DNA from: Synergistaceae bacterium
Lineage (GTDB): Bacteria; Synergistota; Synergistia; Synergistales; Synergistaceae
Direction of reading: 5' to 3'
DNA length: 8,190 bases
NCBI GenBank assembly: GCA_031274115.1
Contig: JAISQP010000024.1
Coordinates: forward strand, 1 to 8,190
Notes under the pieces: generated by a model
Told to the model about the DNA's origin: nothing
What the model saw: the letters and a program-made list of their open reading frames with translations, nothing else
The model's database searches: none
Shown here: positions 6,124 through 8,190 of the stretch, piece by piece
How positions within the stretch are numbered: position 1 is the first letter of the stretch
How the letters are laid out: each line of letters starts with the position of its first letter
Program-made: the position numbers and the translations under genes

Positions 6124-7626
6124 CTAGCTTCTGGGAGAGCAGCAGCGGCATTTGGGGTAAGCGGACGAATCGTCGTCTTCATACAGCCCGGCCTGATCCG
6201 AATTTCCGGATGAAGGCCCGGCGCCCGCGAGTTCGCCTGCCTCCGCCATGGGAAGAGCGGCGGTTTTATCCGGGGTTTCTCCGTCAACCACGGTTATCAT
6301 TCCCCTTATCATTCCCATCCAGCAGCTATAGCGATATCTTCCGCTCTTGAGCGGGGTGAACTCTATGATGTTGTCGCCGGTCTGCAGCCTTTTCTCGATC
6401 CCGAACGACGGGATCACGACCGTATTGTTGCAGCCGTTGATGGTCCCTCTCTCCGCCTTCAGATTCCACTTCACCGGAACTCCGGCTTTTACCGTGATCG
6501 ACGGGTAGCCGAAGCGGGGAAGGGGGGTGGTTATCTCCTGAACCGCTCCGGAACCCGAAGCCACAGGCGCCGCGCTGAGAGCGCTCGCTTGCGAGCCGCC
6601 TAACTGGGGCGAGCCGATGCCGGACAAGCTCACGCCGTTATTGAACATCACCACGCCCATGACTATGATGAGTCCCGCGCCGTACTTGAGCGCCCTGCTT
6701 GTAAATTTTTTGCCCATCATGGAGCTGAACGCTCCTAGGCCGAACATCAGCGGAACGGTGCCGAGGCTGAAAAAAAACATCGACAGGGCGCCTTTGAACG
6801 GGTTTCCCGTGTAAAGCGCGTAAAGCTGCATCGCCTGAAGCGGTCCGCAAGGCATAAGACCGTTGAGCAGCCCTACGTAAAGCGGTCCTTTCCCATCCCT
6901 GCTGCTCTCGATTTTCTTCGTCAGGAACTCCGGCATTCTCGGCGCGAGGCCGCGAAGGGATTTAAACATTCCGAGCATGTTGATCCCCATTATGACCATA
7001 AATACCCCCGCCGCTATCTGTACGATCCCCTTGGCGGCGCCCGAAAAACTGATGACCGAACCGATCGCGCCCACGATCCCTCCGACCGCGGTGTAAGATA
7101 TCACTCGCCCTGAATTGTAGAGAAAAGAGGGCTTCAGGCTCTCGCCCTTGCATTGGCCCAGGCATTGCGAGATGTTTATGCCGCCGCACATGGCGACGCA
7201 ATGGACGGACGTCAACAAGCCCACCGCGAAGAGCGCTCCGTACCCCATGCCCTTCTCCGCCTGCGGGAAAAAGTTGAAAATTCTCGCGAGAATTCCGCCC
7301 CCGCCATGATTCAGGAATAAAAACAGCGCGAAGATTATCAGCAGGACGCCCATGAGGTTGTCCCGCTCGCGCCTCGACTCCGGTCTGCCGCCGAGTCCCC
7401 CGCGCCGCTCCACGGTGTAATCCAGCTCCTCGATAGCGCCTGCGATCCGATCCAGATCGACTATGCTCCCGTCGTATTTGACCTTCGCTGTTCCGTGTAC
7501 ATAATTCACATCCGCCTCTTCGACGCCGGCCATCGCTTTCAGTCTTTTTTCGATCCGTTTCTTGCAGCTGACGCAGGTCATCCCGTTCACGCTGACGGTT
7601 TCAGTTTTTAAGACACGCTCTCCCAT
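6124..7626 (-). CDS. HMA-SafE/DsbD_2-cupredoxin copper-handling fusion protein
   Basis: The product is 500 residues from the ATG at 7626. An N-terminal HMA domain (about 5-75) carries NGMTCVSC (Cys18/Cys21). After a basic linker comes a membrane region of about six to seven helices (91-330) of the TauE/SafE or DsbD_2 type, with SVHCVAMCGG (Cys143, Cys147), Cys155 and Cys159, and MPCGP (Cys260). A Gly/Ser/Ala linker (about 338-362) leads to a cupredoxin-like domain (about 363-450) with NGCNN (Cys399) and SCWMGM (Cys435, Met439), which is probably outside the cytoplasm. A unique C-terminal tail ends in KCRCC (Cys493, 495, 496). Such fusions are known near copA genes and are thought to handle copper, although databases often call them sulfite exporters; substrate and direction of transfer are unproven. 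ATG at 7626 is chosen because GGGGGAG lies 7 nt upstream; an in-frame TTG at 7650 would add eight residues ahead of the HMA strand. Confidence 0.9.
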   Translation of the reverse strand: MGERVLKTETVSVNGMTCVSCKKRIEKRLKAMAGVEEADVNYVHGTAKVKYDGSIVDLDRIAGAIEELDYTVERRGGLGGRPESRRERDNLMGVLLIIFALFLFLNHGGGGILARIFNFFPQAEKGMGYGALFAVGLLTSVHCVAMCGGINISQCLGQCKGESLKPSFLYNSGRVISYTAVGGIVGAIGSVISFSGAAKGIVQIAAGVFMVIMGINMLGMFKSLRGLAPRMPEFLTKKIESSRDGKGPLYVGLLNGLMPCGPLQAMQLYALYTGNPFKGALSMFFFSLGTVPLMFGLGAFSSMMGKKFTSRALKYGAGLIIVMGVVMFNNGVSLSGIGSPQLGGSQASALSAAPVASGSGAVQEITTPLPRFGYPSITVKAGVPVKWNLKAERGTINGCNNTVVIPSFGIEKRLQTGDNIIEFTPLKSGRYRYSCWMGMIRGMITVVDGETPDKTAALPMAEAGELAGAGPSSGNSDQAGLYEDDDSSAYPKCRCCSPRS

Positions 7627-7633
7627 AACTACA

Positions 7634-7640
7634 CTCCCCC
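7634..7640 (-). promoter_or_regulatory. Ribosome-binding site deciding the SafE-fusion start
   Basis: GGGGGAG (7640-7634 on the - strand) is 7 nt before ATG 7626. The competing TTG at 7650 has a GAGGAA 7 nt upstream, so it cannot be fully excluded, but the ATG gives the usual HMA start. Confidence 0.65.
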
Positions 7641-7642
7641 TA

Positions 7643-7661
7643 CGGTTCAATCAGCTCTTCC
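7643..7661. repeat. 19-bp direct repeat, copy 2 (before the SafE-fusion start)
   Basis: CGGTTCAATCAGCTCTTCC differs from the copy at 6105-6123 only at the fourteenth base (T versus G). It lies in the 5' leader of the fusion gene, 16 nt upstream of its ATG, so the two copies bracket the gene. Confidence 0.75.
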
Positions 7662-7666
7662 TCAGA

Positions 7667-7696
7667 GTATCCTTTATCTTGACGGACAAAGGATAC
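7667..7696. promoter_or_regulatory. Inverted repeat at the predicted transcription start of the SafE-fusion gene
   Basis: GTATCCTTT (7667-7675) and AAAGGATAC (7688-7696) are perfect 9-bp arms 12 nt apart. Two further pairs and one G-U extend the stem in RNA. On the - strand the repeat begins just after a candidate -10 box, a usual place for a repressor operator. It could instead be a leader hairpin. No T-run follows, so it is not a terminator. Confidence 0.45.
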
Positions 7697-7699
7697 CCC

Positions 7700-7728
7700 A
7701 TAATTGTGAAGATGTTATGAATTGTTGA
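7700..7728 (-). promoter_or_regulatory. Candidate promoter for the copper cluster
   Basis: On the - strand TCAACA (7728-7723) and AATTAT (7705-7700) are separated by 17 nt. Each matches the sigma-70 consensus at four of six positions. It is the best pair I see between the HU terminator and the SafE-fusion start, but it is weak and unproven. Confidence 0.3.
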
Positions 7729-7738
7729 CGGGGGCGCA

Positions 7739-7785
7739 TAAACCAGATACCCCCGGCTTCTCTTCTGCCGGGGGTATCTGGTTTA
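7739..7785 (-). terminator. Perfect 19-bp hairpin downstream of the HU gene
   Basis: TAAACCAGATACCCCCGGC (7739-7757) pairs with its exact complement (7767-7785) around a 9-nt loop. It lies 57 nt after the HU stop and before the copper cluster, the expected place for a terminator. A T-run is absent on either strand beyond the TTTA that closes the stem, so termination may be incomplete or the hairpin may act as an RNA-stabilising end. A weaker stem (TACGGCG 7791-7797 / CGCCGTA 7818-7824) precedes it in the transcript. Confidence 0.6.
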
Positions 7786-7842
7786 GTGATTACGGCGCAG
7801 CCTCAAAGCGAAACAAACGCCGTAGTAACGCTCACGCGCGAG

Positions 7843-8145
7843 TTACTTTTTTTTCTTCTTCTTGGTGACGTTAACCGCGTCTTTAAGGGCTTTACCGGCG
7901 CGGAAAACCGGCACGGTCTTTGCTGGAATGTCGATCACCTCTGTTGGCTTCTGAGGGTTGCGCCCTTTTCTCGCGGCGCGCTGTTGAATCTCAAACGTGC
8001 CGAAGCCGACAGCCTGAACCTTCTCGCCTTTCGAGAGGCTGGAATGGATCGCCTGGAAAAAAGCGTCGATAACCTCCGCCGTCTTTGCTTTTGTCAAACC
8101 TTCAACCTCTTTTGCTACCTCGCCTGCCAATTCCGCCTTTGTCAC
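7843..8145 (-). CDS. hup: HU-family DNA-binding protein
   Basis: HU proteins are small dimeric nucleoid proteins that bend and compact DNA. The product is 100 residues from the GTG at 8145 and begins MTKAELAGEVAKE, as most HU proteins do. The family signature is clear: VGFGTFEIQQRAARKGRNP, then an arm with Lys-Pro where many members have Thr-Gly, and FRAGKALKDAVN near the end. The protein ends in TKKKKKK, a six-lysine tail beyond the usual end that could add non-specific DNA affinity. GGAGGT (8160-8155) is 9 nt before the GTG at 8145 but only 3 nt before the in-frame GTG at 8151, so I prefer the former. HU versus IHF-like assignment rests on the start and signature. It is a separate transcription unit from the copper cluster, isolated by the hairpin at 7739-7785. 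Confidence 0.95.
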   Translation of the reverse strand: MTKAELAGEVAKEVEGLTKAKTAEVIDAFFQAIHSSLSKGEKVQAVGFGTFEIQQRAARKGRNPQKPTEVIDIPAKTVPVFRAGKALKDAVNVTKKKKKK

Positions 8146-8154
8146 TCTCACGCC

Positions 8155-8160
8155 ACCTCC
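8155..8160 (-). promoter_or_regulatory. Ribosome-binding site deciding the HU start
   Basis: GGAGGT on the - strand. The spacing is 9 nt to GTG 8145 and 3 nt to GTG 8151, favouring the shorter product. Only about 30 nt of upstream sequence are in the window, so the promoter is not visible. Confidence 0.7.
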
Positions 8161-8190
8161 GGTATTTTTATGGAAACGCTGATTTATTGT

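Noticed and set aside
5967..6287. 106-codon - strand frame covering the end of the SafE fusion and the intergenic gap
   Set aside because: It runs out of frame through the coding end of the fusion gene, has no recognisable domain, and conflicts with the better-supported HMA-like leader.
7824..7855. + strand stem AGTAAC/GTTACT followed by eight T residues, resembling a terminator
   Set aside because: The T-run is the antisense of the HU lysine codons, and no + strand gene lies upstream to terminate.

Overview
The window looks like chromosomal DNA from a moderately GC-rich bacterium, probably an anaerobe. Hybrid sensor kinases of this shape, HMA-SafE-cupredoxin fusions and this style of CopA are common in Synergistota and clostridia-like lineages. 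I lean weakly towards Synergistota, but no rRNA or other phylogenetic marker is present, so this is inference. All confident genes are chromosomal housekeeping or metal-homeostasis types. There is no transposase, integrase, tRNA, rRNA or CRISPR array.

Layout. Positions 1-2616 (+ strand) hold the 3' part of a membrane-bound hybrid histidine kinase with two receiver domains, cut by the left window edge, followed 57 bp later by a TenA-family thiaminase II. A strong GC hairpin (2634-2665) ends this block. Everything from 2690 to the right edge is on the - strand. In transcription order this is an HU-type DNA-binding protein (8145-7843), a perfect 19-bp hairpin terminator, a three-part copper protein (HMA, SafE/DsbD_2-like membrane domain, cupredoxin; 7626-6124), a newly noticed 24-codon reading frame resembling the start of an HMA domain (6013-5939), the copper P1B-type ATPase CopA (5942-3465), and a small exported protein of unknown function with an internal duplication (3403-2690).

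How the genes fit together. SafE-like fusion, mini-ORF, CopA and exported protein form a co-directional copper-handling cluster. CopA would export Cu(I) using two N-terminal HMA domains. The fusion protein could collect copper by its HMA domain and handle it through its membrane Cys residues and extracytoplasmic cupredoxin domain. The exported protein is included only by position. No copper-responsive regulator and no full-length CopZ chaperone lies in the window.

The most interesting signals lie in the non-coding joints of the copper cluster. The mini-ORF copies the first residues of CopA, ends in an ATGA overlap with the copA start, and contains a hairpin touching the copA ribosome-binding site. 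A 19-bp direct repeat (one mismatch) brackets the fusion gene almost exactly. An inverted repeat sits just past a candidate -10 box in front of the fusion gene.
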